The notes under the pieces: generated by a model
What the model was told of the DNA's origin: nothing
The model's database searches: none
The model's input: only the letters and a program-made list of their open reading frames with translations
Shown here: positions 52,541-59,045 of the stretch, in pieces
How the letters are laid out: every line of letters starts with the position of its first letter
How positions within the stretch are numbered: the first letter of the stretch is position 1
Program-made: the position numbers and the translations under genes
Source: Polaromonas hydrogenivorans
GTDB taxonomy: Bacteria; Pseudomonadota; Gammaproteobacteria; Burkholderiales; Burkholderiaceae_C
Reading direction: 5' to 3'
Assembly: GCF_040105105.1 (NCBI RefSeq)
Contig: NZ_CP157680.1
Span: 1-59,045, forward strand
DNA length: 59,045 nt

Positions 52541-53608
52541 TCATGGCTTGTTGTCCGGTACATCCGGTTTGTTCAGTTCTCCGGCCAGCTCCGCCTCAAT
52601 GTCGGCGATGCTCGGCAGGCTCTGCTCCAGGGTGGCCGGCAGGTCGCGCAGCAGCTGGTACTCGGCCACGCCGATGGGCTTGTCGATGCCTGAGAGCGCA
52701 TATTCGGCTACCAGCCGGTTTTGCTGCTTGCACAGCAGCAGGCCGATGGTCGGCTTGTCGTCCGGCGCTTTCACCTGCGCATCGACTGCCGCCAGGTAAA
52801 AATTGAGCTGGCCGGCGTGCTCGGGCTTGAAGGCTGTGGCCTTGAGTTCGATCACCACATAGCATTTGAGGCGCGTGTGATAAAAAAGCAGGTCGATGAA
52901 GAACTCGTCGCCGGCGACCTCCAGCCGGAACTGCCGGCCCACAAAGGCAAAGCCGGCGCCCAGCTCCAGCAAGAAGCGGGTGATATGACGAATCAGGCCG
53001 TTTTCTATTTCTCGCTCGTGCGCGTCGTCGCCCAGGCCCAGGAAGTCGAACAGGTACGGATCCTTGAGCGTTTCGCGGGCCAGCGCCGACTCGGCAGCAG
53101 GCAGGCGAGCCTGAAAGTTCGTCACCGCGCCGCCCTGGCGCTGCTGCAGCCGGTTCTTGATGTGCAGCGCCAGCGTCGTGCGCGACCAGCCGTGCTGCAC
53201 CGTCTGCACCGCATACCATTCGCGGTCGGCGGCGTTGTCCAACTGGGTCAGCAGCGTCACGATGTGGAACCACGGCAATTGGTCAGCAGGCTGCTGACCA
53301 AATTGGCCATCCGGGCAATGCTGGGCGAAAAACCGCATGTACTTGAGGTTGCTCGGCGACCAGCCGCGCATGTCGGGAAAGCCGTCCTTCAGGTCACGGG
53401 CCAGCCGGTCAATGACCTTGGTGCCCCAGCCTTGCATTTGTTGGCGCTGCAGGATGTCGCGCCCGATGCGGCCGTAGAGCTGCACCAGCTCGGCATTGAC
53501 CGCGAGCGCGGCGCGTTGCCGGGCTTGGGCAATCTGGCCCTTGAGCTGGGCCAGCCAGTCGGCGTAGCCCTCGGGCAGGGCGAGCGCAGGTTTGCCTGCG
53601 GGCTTCAT
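52541..53608 (-). CDS. DUF1016/YhcG-type PD-(D/E)XK nuclease-domain protein
   Basis: 355 residues. N-terminal DUF1016_N (YADWLAQLKGQIAQARQRAA, VQLYGRIGRDILQRQ, FPDMRGWSPSNLKYMRFFA) and C-terminal PDDEXK domain: GDEFFIDLLFYHTRLKCYVV followed by IELK at about 247-270, then FYLAAVDAQVKAPDDKPTIG. Commonly found beside type I RM genes; role not established. Its ATG overlaps the hsdS stop (ATGA). Confidence 0.9.
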   Translation of the reverse strand: MKPAGKPALALPEGYADWLAQLKGQIAQARQRAALAVNAELVQLYGRIGRDILQRQQMQGWGTKVIDRLARDLKDGFPDMRGWSPSNLKYMRFFAQHCPDGQFGQQPADQLPWFHIVTLLTQLDNAADREWYAVQTVQHGWSRTTLALHIKNRLQQRQGGAVTNFQARLPAAESALARETLKDPYLFDFLGLGDDAHEREIENGLIRHITRFLLELGAGFAFVGRQFRLEVAGDEFFIDLLFYHTRLKCYVVIELKATAFKPEHAGQLNFYLAAVDAQVKAPDDKPTIGLLLCKQQNRLVAEYALSGIDKPIGVAEYQLLRDLPATLEQSLPSIADIEAELAGELNKPDVPDNKP

Positions 53609-54840
53609 GCGCAGGCTTCTTCGAGCAGCGATTCGGCTTCGGGCAGGCGCAAATGGCCAGAGATCAGGCGCGGCAGCAGGGTGTCGCGCAGGGTGGCGAG
53701 GGTTTGGGCTTCTCCTCTGTTGTGACCAATTCTCTCAAATATAGGCTTCACCAGCACAGCAAATGCCTCCAGCACCCGTGACCCAGGGATAACAAAATTC
53801 ATGCTCGAAACACCATCTGGCTTTACCCGTTGGTGGCTGTTTGATGTTCCGGTCACCAATTGGCAAAGCAATTCCTGAAACTTGGGTGTCGAAAAAGCGC
53901 AATAGATGAACTCTTTTGATGCGCTACTAGCAGGCACAAACACCAAAAATTCTGTCGAGCAAACAGCATGACGCCCAACGTCAACGGGAAGCCAAACACG
54001 GGGAATGTGTGGATTCAGCTTAGAAAGCAGTACAGCATCGGGTGGCACTGAAGTTTTGTTGCTTTTAATCTCTTCCCCCAACTCCGATACAGGCATTTGG
54101 TGTTTATCGAATGCGGGCAAGCTGAAATGCTCAAACAGGGTTTCGGGGTTCTTCAGTGGGTTGATCGAACCTTTGTGCTGTCGAGCTAATTCACCCAGCT
54201 TCCCGATCTGCCACCCCCTCGGCACCAATCCCAGCTCCGAGTCCTCAAATCCATCAGGAAACAGCGCCGTCGTGGCCTCGTCCATGCCTTCGGGAACGCA
54301 GCCTTCCATCTTGGCGCGCACGGGGTCGAAATCGACAAACCACGACTTGAACAGCGCCTGGGCGATGGCTTCGAGCGTGGCGTTGGTTTCTCGCAGGAGG
54401 GCGATGCGGTTGTCGAGGGCGCGAAGCAACTCAACGATGCAATCCTGCTCATGCCGAGCCGGCACCCGAAGGGGCATCGAGTAAATGAAATTCCGATTTA
54501 GAGACGGCTGTGCGCTTCCTGAGTTGAAAGCCGCAAGGTCGAGTGTCTGGAGCAAGTAATAAGCAAAACGCGGGTTATTGCCAAAAAAATCGGTGACATA
54601 CAAACAAGTGTTGTGCGGCCAATAATCAACTTCGGAAAAATGAACTCTACCCATCGAAGCGCCACTTCGTCCAATTACAACCCCTGGACCTCTAGCTTTT
54701 GCTTCGGAGTGAGTCCCATTTGGACCCGCCGAACCCATAACAGGCACTGAGCCTGGGCGTTGTTCAGAGGCAGTTAAGTCATGGCCCCGCTGGAGACGAA
54801 CGAAGTTACCAAGGGTGCAATCAGCCAACTCAGAACTCAT
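53605..54840 (-). CDS. hsdS: Type I restriction specificity subunit S
   Basis: 411 residues. Two target-recognition domains (about 1-150 and 210-360) separated by the conserved coiled coil [37 protein letters not shown], and closed by [23 protein letters not shown]1 is AT-rich compared with the flanking parts, typical of swapped specificity domains. Overlaps hsdM by 11 bp. Sets the DNA sequence recognised by the MTase and REase. Confidence 0.95.
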   Translation of the reverse strand: MSSELADCTLGNFVRLQRGHDLTASEQRPGSVPVMGSAGPNGTHSEAKARGPGVVIGRSGASMGRVHFSEVDYWPHNTCLYVTDFFGNNPRFAYYLLQTLDLAAFNSGSAQPSLNRNFIYSMPLRVPARHEQDCIVELLRALDNRIALLRETNATLEAIAQALFKSWFVDFDPVRAKMEGCVPEGMDEATTALFPDGFEDSELGLVPRGWQIGKLGELARQHKGSINPLKNPETLFEHFSLPAFDKHQMPVSELGEEIKSNKTSVPPDAVLLSKLNPHIPRVWLPVDVGRHAVCSTEFLVFVPASSASKEFIYCAFSTPKFQELLCQLVTGTSNSHQRVKPDGVSSMNFVIPGSRVLEAFAVLVKPIFERIGHNRGEAQTLATLRDTLLPRLISGHLRLPEAESLLEEACA

Positions 54841-56383
54841 ATCCCAGCCCTCCCAGCTTGCGCCGGATCAGCACGTCCAGCTCCGCGCCCCTGGCCATCT
54901 GCTCGCCCAGCTTCTCGGTCAGCTGCTGCATCTTGGTGGCGAAGTCCTCGTCGTTGTCCTCGACCTCTTCGGCGCCTACATAGCGGCCGGGCGTGAGGAC
55001 GTGGCCGTGCTGGGCAATTTCAGCCAGCTTGACGCTGCGACAAAAGCCCAAAATGTCCTGGTACTCGCCCGCGTCCGCCTCGCCGCGCCAGGCGGCGACG
55101 GTGGCGGCGATGCGCGCTATCACCTCGTCGTTGAATTCGGACTGCACCCGGCTGATCATGGTCGCCAGCTTGCGCGCATCAATGAACAGCACCTCGCCCT
55201 TGCGGTGGGTTTTCTGCTTGACCAGAAACCACAGGCACGCCGGAATCTGGGTGTTGAAAAACAGCTGGCCGGGCAGCGCGACCATGACTTCGACCACATC
55301 GGCCTCGACCATGGCGGCGCGAATCTGGCCTTCGCTGTTCTGGCTGCTGGACATGGAGCCATTGGCCAGCACGATGCCGGCGCGGCCGGTGGGCTTCAAG
55401 TGGTGCAGCATGTGCTGCAGCCAGGCGTAGTTGGCGTTGCCCGGCGGCGGGTCACCATGGACCCAGCGCGCATCTCCCATCAGGCTGCCGTGCCACCAGT
55501 CGCTGATGTTGAAGGGCGGATTGGCCAGGATGAAGTCGGCGCGCAGGTCCGGGTGCTGGTTGCGGGTGAAGGTGTCGCCGGGCTCTTTGCCCAGGTTGAA
55601 GTCGATGCCGCGAATGGCCAGGTTCATCGCCGCCAGGCGCCAGGTGGTCGGGTTGGCTTCCTGCCCGTAGATGGACACGTCGCCCAGCTTGCCGCCGTGC
55701 GCTTCGATGAACTTTTCCGACTGCACGAACATGCCGCCCGAGCCGCAGCACGGGTCGTAGACCTTGCCGCTGTGCGGGCTCAGGATGGCCACCAGTGTCT
55801 TGACGATGCTCGCTGGCGTGTAGAACTGCCCGCCGCGCTTGCCTTCGGCGCTGGCGAACATGCCGAGAAAATACTCGTACACCTGGCCCAGCACGTCGCG
55901 GGCGGTCGAGGGGTTGTCGCCAAAGCCGATGGTCGAGATCAGGTCCACCAGTTCGCCGAGCTTGCCGTCGGGCAACTGGGCGCGGGCGTAGCGCTTGTCC
56001 AGGATGCCCTTGAGCGTGGGGTTTTCCGCCTCGATGAGCGTCAAGGCGTCGTCAATGCGCTTGCCAATGTCCACCTGCTTGGCGGCGGCGCGCAAGCTCT
56101 CCCACCGGGCGGCTTCGGGCACCCAGAAGGCGTTGACCTCCTTGTAGTAGTCGCGGTCTTCGAGTTCGGCCTCGATGTCCTCGGGCGCGGCGTCCCCGTA
56201 GTAGTAGGCGTCGGCCGGGTTGGTCAGGCGGGTAGTGAGTTCCGCGCGGCGGGCGGCAAAGGTGTCGGAGATATATTTGACGAAGATCAGGCCCAGCACC
56301 AGGTGCTTGTATTCGGCCGCGTCCATGTTGGCGCGCAGTTTGTCGGCGGTGGCCCAGAGGGTTTTTTTGATGTCGTCGAGCAT
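54830..56383 (-). CDS. hsdM: Type I DNA adenine methyltransferase subunit M
   Basis: 517 residues. N-terminal HsdM_N ([32 protein letters not shown]), SAM-binding motif [15 protein letters not shown] at about 208-221, catalytic NPPF at 288-291 ([14 protein letters not shown]), and [14 protein letters not shown] in the C-terminal part. First gene of the operon; the promoter should lie within 56384-56450, but I see no clear -10/-35. Confidence 0.96.
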   Translation of the reverse strand: MLDDIKKTLWATADKLRANMDAAEYKHLVLGLIFVKYISDTFAARRAELTTRLTNPADAYYYGDAAPEDIEAELEDRDYYKEVNAFWVPEAARWESLRAAAKQVDIGKRIDDALTLIEAENPTLKGILDKRYARAQLPDGKLGELVDLISTIGFGDNPSTARDVLGQVYEYFLGMFASAEGKRGGQFYTPASIVKTLVAILSPHSGKVYDPCCGSGGMFVQSEKFIEAHGGKLGDVSIYGQEANPTTWRLAAMNLAIRGIDFNLGKEPGDTFTRNQHPDLRADFILANPPFNISDWWHGSLMGDARWVHGDPPPGNANYAWLQHMLHHLKPTGRAGIVLANGSMSSSQNSEGQIRAAMVEADVVEVMVALPGQLFFNTQIPACLWFLVKQKTHRKGEVLFIDARKLATMISRVQSEFNDEVIARIAATVAAWRGEADAGEYQDILGFCRSVKLAEIAQHGHVLTPGRYVGAEEVEDNDEDFATKMQQLTEKLGEQMARGAELDVLIRRKLGGLGYEF

Positions 56384-56858
56384 TGCGTGGCGTTTTTCCG
56401 GGTCGGATTCATTTTGTTTCAGCTCTTGGGATTATGGAGGGCGAAAACCAAAGCACGTCCTTGGTGGATTCCCGGCGCCGAACTCTGAAAACGTGGCGAT
56501 AGGTTGTCAGGAGTTCTTGCAGCGCGAGCATGTTTTGGGTGCTCTGGGAGAAGTAGTTTTTAAGCTCGAATGGTGGTGTTGCCACCTCGACGGCGGCCTA
56601 TACGAAACCGTTTCTGTCAGCTGCAAGCGAGTGCATTCAACAAATTGAGGCTGGTCGGCGGTTGTCAGGGGATTGTCTGGGCGTCTCCCGGCTGGGGCCG
56701 GGACCGGGCTCTATGGATAAACCACCAAGCCACACCGCAAAACGCCCGTGTGTCTTGGCCCTTCGGGTAACGATCCCTGACGCTGATCCTCTCTCTGAAC
56801 AACCAGCTGTGCTTCAGCAGCTTCAAGAGTGAAGTATGTTGTTCACGGGGTATTTCAT
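56384..56858. other. Gene-free gap between hsdM and the partition locus
   Basis: No credible gene on either strand; short frames here overlap nothing conserved. It holds the promoters of hsdM. Nothing else recognised. Confidence 0.45.
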
Positions 56859-57018
56859 GATACCTGTATGGATATCTAAGTAGATATCCATACAGGTATC
56901 TTATACGATAACCAAAAAGGTATCTTTTCTTTTATAATTTGATACCCATATGAAAACCCTTTTGGGTATCCTAAAAGATATCTTTTCGGATATCTTTATG
57001 GGTTGCCATTTTGGTATC
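56859..57018. promoter_or_regulatory. 12-bp-period operator/centromere array upstream of parA
   Basis: GATACC, GATATC or their complements recur on a 12-bp grid: 56859, 56871, 56883, 56895, 56907 (GATAAC), 56919, then after a phase change 56941, 56965, 56977, 56989 and 57013. The first four units form a perfect 42-bp palindrome (56859-56900) with 20-bp arms. TATAAT at 56933-56938 is a -10 candidate inside the array. Sites for the small partner protein, controlling parAB and possibly acting as centromere. Confidence 0.85.
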
Positions 57019-57046
57019 TTGTAAATTTCTTATTTGAGGCTTTTCA

Positions 57047-57757
57047 ATGCCATCCATAATTTTTGCCTCGCCTAAGGGCGGAGCCGGTAAAACCACATCG
57101 GCGCTCATCCTGGCAACCCAAATCGCAAAGCAGGGGATTGCTGTGACCATCATCGACGCGGACCCGAACCATCCGGTGAAGCGATGGGCTAAGGGTGGTG
57201 GAACCCCGGAAAAGCTCACTATCGTTTCCGATGTGACCGAAGCGAACATTGCAGATCAGATTGAGGAAGCAGCGGGAAAGACGCCCTTTGTTGTTGTTGA
57301 TATGGAGGGAACCGCAGCAACAATCGTCGCTTACGCTATTGCCGAGGCCGATTTTGTGATCATCCCTACCCAGGGTTCACAGCTGGACGCGGAGCAGGCC
57401 AGCAATGCTTTGCGCCTGATCCGCGCCCATGAGCGCGGAATCCAGAAACACAAGCCAGATTACAAGTTGCCCTATGCGGTACTGTTTACCCGAACCTCGG
57501 CAGCAATCACAAGCCGGGACACCAAGTTCATTCGAAAGAGTTTTGAAGAGGCCGGAGTTTTCTACTTTCGCACCGAATTGAACGAACGCGCCGCTTTCAA
57601 AGCTATGTTCTCGTTCCGTCAGCCGCTTGAGGCATTGAACCCGGCAGAGGTTTCCAACATCCCCAAAGCCATAGAGAATGCCGAAGCCTTTACCAGCGAA
57701 GTAATCGAACGCATCCGATCGGCAAAAGCCACCCCAGACAAAGAAAAGGTTGCATGA
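57047..57757 (+). CDS. parA: ParA-family partition ATPase
   Basis: 236 residues. Deviant Walker A SPKGGAGKTTSALIL at about 8-22, Walker A' VTIIDADPNHPVKRW and PFVVVDMEGTAATIV. Short, without an N-terminal HTH, so a type Ib ParA whose promoter is controlled by the small partner protein. It would position plasmid copies over the nucleoid. Stop overlaps the partner start (ATGATG). Confidence 0.95.
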   Translation: MPSIIFASPKGGAGKTTSALILATQIAKQGIAVTIIDADPNHPVKRWAKGGGTPEKLTIVSDVTEANIADQIEEAAGKTPFVVVDMEGTAATIVAYAIAEADFVIIPTQGSQLDAEQASNALRLIRAHERGIQKHKPDYKLPYAVLFTRTSAAITSRDTKFIRKSFEEAGVFYFRTELNERAAFKAMFSFRQPLEALNPAEVSNIPKAIENAEAFTSEVIERIRSAKATPDKEKVA

Positions 57758-58134
57758 TGAGCCGTGCCAATCCCCTTGATAGCCTTAATCTGGATGATTT
57801 TCAGATCAAGCCAGCAGAAGAGAAAAAGCCTAAGCAGGACAGAGAGGCCATTGCCAAGGTTGCTGAAGAAAATGGTTTTCCAAGTCGTCAAGCTCAGCTT
57901 AAGGCCAGCATCGAACGCCCACGGCAGCATTACTTTCGAACCGGACGCAATATGCAGATGGCCATTAAAGGCACCCCGGAATGCCATGAACACCTTCAAA
58001 GGCTAGTTCAGGAACTGGATGTGCCAAAAGGCGTCATTCTTGAGGAAGCCTTGAAAGCACTGGATGCCATTAAATCCAGTCCCGAGCTAATTGAACGCCT
58101 TGACCGGGAATTTCCTAAACGTCATCAAAGATAG
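57754..58134 (+). CDS. parB: Small centromere-binding partition protein
   Basis: 126 residues, MMSRANPLDSLNLDDFQIKP. Unstructured basic/acidic N-terminus, then HYFRTGRNMQMAIKGTPECH, EHLQRLVQELDVPKGVILEE and ALKALDAIKSSPEL, which reads like a ribbon-helix-helix domain. It is not a classical ParB with the KorB/Spo0J motifs. The GATACC arrays on both sides are its likely binding sites. Symbol by position. Confidence 0.75.
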   Translation: MMSRANPLDSLNLDDFQIKPAEEKKPKQDREAIAKVAEENGFPSRQAQLKASIERPRQHYFRTGRNMQMAIKGTPECHEHLQRLVQELDVPKGVILEEALKALDAIKSSPELIERLDREFPKRHQR

Positions 58135-58141
58135 CTTATAA

Positions 58142-58201
58142 GATACCCATTACGATACCCAATTAGATACCCAATTAGATATCTTTATGGATATCTAATT
58201 G
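58142..58201. repeat. Second 12-bp iteron array downstream of parB
   Basis: Five units start at 58142, 58154, 58166, 58178 and 58190, exactly 12 bp apart: GATACCCATTAC, GATACCCAATTA twice, GATATCTTTATG, GATATCTAATTG. Same motif and period as the array upstream of parA. Likely parS centromere. Confidence 0.88.
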
Positions 58202-58235
58202 GGTTGAAAATAGAACTTGCCACGCAGACCGATAC

Positions 58236-58440
58236 TGTACGGGTAAGGAAGTGAAGCAGGACGCAAGCAAAAACGGTATCGAATTGCAACTGGTCAAGCT
58301 CTTGAGGCTAAGAAGGGTTTTGTGCTGCTGCCCAGGCGCTGCGTGGTCGAGAACAGCTTTGGATGGCTGGCTAAGTTCAGACGGGCGAGCCGCGATTTCG
58401 ATCGCATGCCTGAGGTATTGGCCGGGCTGGGGTCATCTTA
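58236..58440 (+). pseudogene. IS5-type transposase C-terminal remnant
   Basis: Two frames joined by a 1-base shift near 58300 give GKEVKQDASKNGIELQLVK then EAKKGFVLLPRRCVVENSFG, WLAKFRRASRDFDRMPEVLA, the C-terminal E-motif region of IS5-family transposases. No N-terminus and no inverted repeats identified. Confidence 0.75.
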
Positions 58441-58514
58441 GGAAGGCCAGAATTTTATCAAGTTTTGAGAGCGAAAAAGCGTTCACACCTGCTCCAGTCC
58501 TTACGTTCGCTGCG

Positions 58515-58619
58515 CTTACCTATGGAGAAGCAGCGCCAGTCGGCACGGGAAAACTCAGACCGCTACGGCCGCTGACCAACCCTTAGCATACGATTTTCCC
58601 CGTTTCCTGAAGCCACCCT
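58515..58619 (+). mobile_element. Tn3-family transposase tail and terminal repeat
   Basis: The frame ending at 58586 reads APVGTGKLRPLRPLTNP, matching the C-terminal tail of Tn3 TnpA proteins, and is followed at 58582-58619 by a 38-bp Tn3-type end (CTTAGCATACGATTTTCCCC ... CTGAAGCCACCC). This is the right-hand stump of a third Tn3-family element, with a degraded tip. Confidence 0.75.
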
Positions 58620-58928
58620 CACTGCAGCTTACGCTTGCCAGACAAACAGGGCGATTTCGCAGCCCATCCTTGATGGCTCAAATTTGAATTCGCCATATCG
58701 AAATGTGATGGTTTAATTGTCGAGAACCTCAAGAGAATGATGACTGATTGGGAGGTTTTCATGCTTCTTAACGGGCAGCGGCAACGCTGGCACATTGTTT
58801 CCCGTGGATGGAGGCACGCCGCCTTGATTGAACCGAGCCATTGAATAACAAAATTCTGGAAAGTAATTGCAAAAGCACTACCACAGGTGAGGCACAAAAA
58901 ACTTGGCCTTAAAAAGGCTGCAAGATAG
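58620..58928. other. Gene-free region upstream of the initiator
   Basis: No convincing gene. The minus-strand frame 58619-58951 has unusual composition and crosses the terminator, so it is not called. The region could hold a small regulatory RNA for copy control, because a terminator follows at 58934. Confidence 0.4.
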
Positions 58929-58933
58929 AAAAA

Positions 58934-58962
58934 AGTCCAGTGCGGGAACACTGGGCTTTTTG
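58934..58962. terminator. Bidirectional terminator before the initiator
   Basis: GTCCAGTG-CGGGAA-CACTGGGC stem preceded by an A run and followed by a T run. It isolates the initiator gene from upstream transcription. Confidence 0.88.
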
Positions 58963-59045
58963 GTTGTTTTGCGAGAACAGTCGATATCAGTAGGAACTAA
59001 TTAATCTTCGCGTGACAAGCGGAATTCTATCGAAAAGGAAAACCC
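58963..59045 (+). promoter_or_regulatory. Presumed promoter and ribosome site of the initiator (circular junction)
   Basis: AT-rich stretch with a possible -10 (TAATTA near 58999) and, at the very end, AAAAGGAAAACCC, which on circularisation sits directly before the ATG at base 1. This fit is the main reason to treat the window as a closed plasmid. Confidence 0.6.

Noticed and set aside
54815..56488. 557-codon plus-strand frame opposite hsdM
   Set aside because: Antisense of a clear HsdM with DPCCGSGG and NPPF motifs.
56840..58201. CRISPR array from the short regular repeats around parA
   Set aside because: Units are only 12 bp, contiguous, lack unique spacers and flank a partition operon.
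1..59045. tRNA genes
   Set aside because: I saw no cloverleaf with a TTCGA-type T loop on either strand by eye. A tRNAscan run would settle this.

Overview
The window reads as a complete circular plasmid opened at the start codon of its replication gene. It begins with a TrfA-type initiator followed by an iteron origin, and it ends with a ParA/small-partner partition locus and the upstream region of the same initiator. High GC, codon use and close resemblance of many genes to Comamonadaceae proteins suggest a betaproteobacterium of the Polaromonas type; that host assignment is inference. I see no relaxase, coupling protein or mating-pair genes.

Layout. 1-1440: trfA-like initiator and oriV with nine 16-bp iterons. 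1800-5619: a solo Tn3-family end with an intact cryptic Tn3-family transposon inserted 5 bp beyond it. 5620-10516: a patchwork of duplicated and inverted debris, two copies of a kfrA promoter region, one truncated kfrA and one full kfrA. 10625-28894: accessory genes dominated by nucleases (three DRGH endonucleases, a GIY-YIG protein, a Uma2 protein, a Cho-type UvrC homologue) and toxin-antitoxin genes, interrupted at 11986-13490 by a long ORF-poor stretch whose minus strand looks like a very large structured RNA ending in a rho-independent terminator.

21558-33658: mobile DNA. Two segments (21558-25301 and 29094-31177) are bounded by TGTAGAG...CTCTACA ends carrying arrays of about 22-bp subterminal repeats but contain no intact transposase. 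A left-truncated IS21-family element (istA, frameshifted istB) follows.

33682-56383: a defence island. It holds (a) an RT preceded by a SLATT-type membrane protein and a foldable leader; (b) a five-gene TIR / TIR / SLOG / ThsB-like TIR / membrane-protein operon resembling but not matching Thoeris; (c) a serine recombinase with a res-like site; (d) a QueC-like PP-loop gene with an unknown partner, then an XRE-ImmA/IrrE gene and a PIN-like gene; and (e) a minus-strand operon hsdM-hsdS-DUF1016-mcrB-mcrC-hsdR, in which a type IV McrBC module sits inside a type I restriction system. A 20-codon hsdS scar overlaps the mcrB start, recording a recombination event.

56859-59045: parA and a small partner gene flanked on both sides by 12-bp-period GATACC/GATATC arrays, then IS5- and Tn3-type transposase remnants and a terminator ahead of the initiator.

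The candidates I consider most likely to be undescribed are the roughly 1.5-kb structured RNA next to an unknown protein gene, the TIR-SLOG-membrane operon, the QueC-like operon, and the mobile cassette encoding an unknown protein plus a DnaJ-like zinc-finger miniprotein. All functional statements are from reading the sequence; no search was run.
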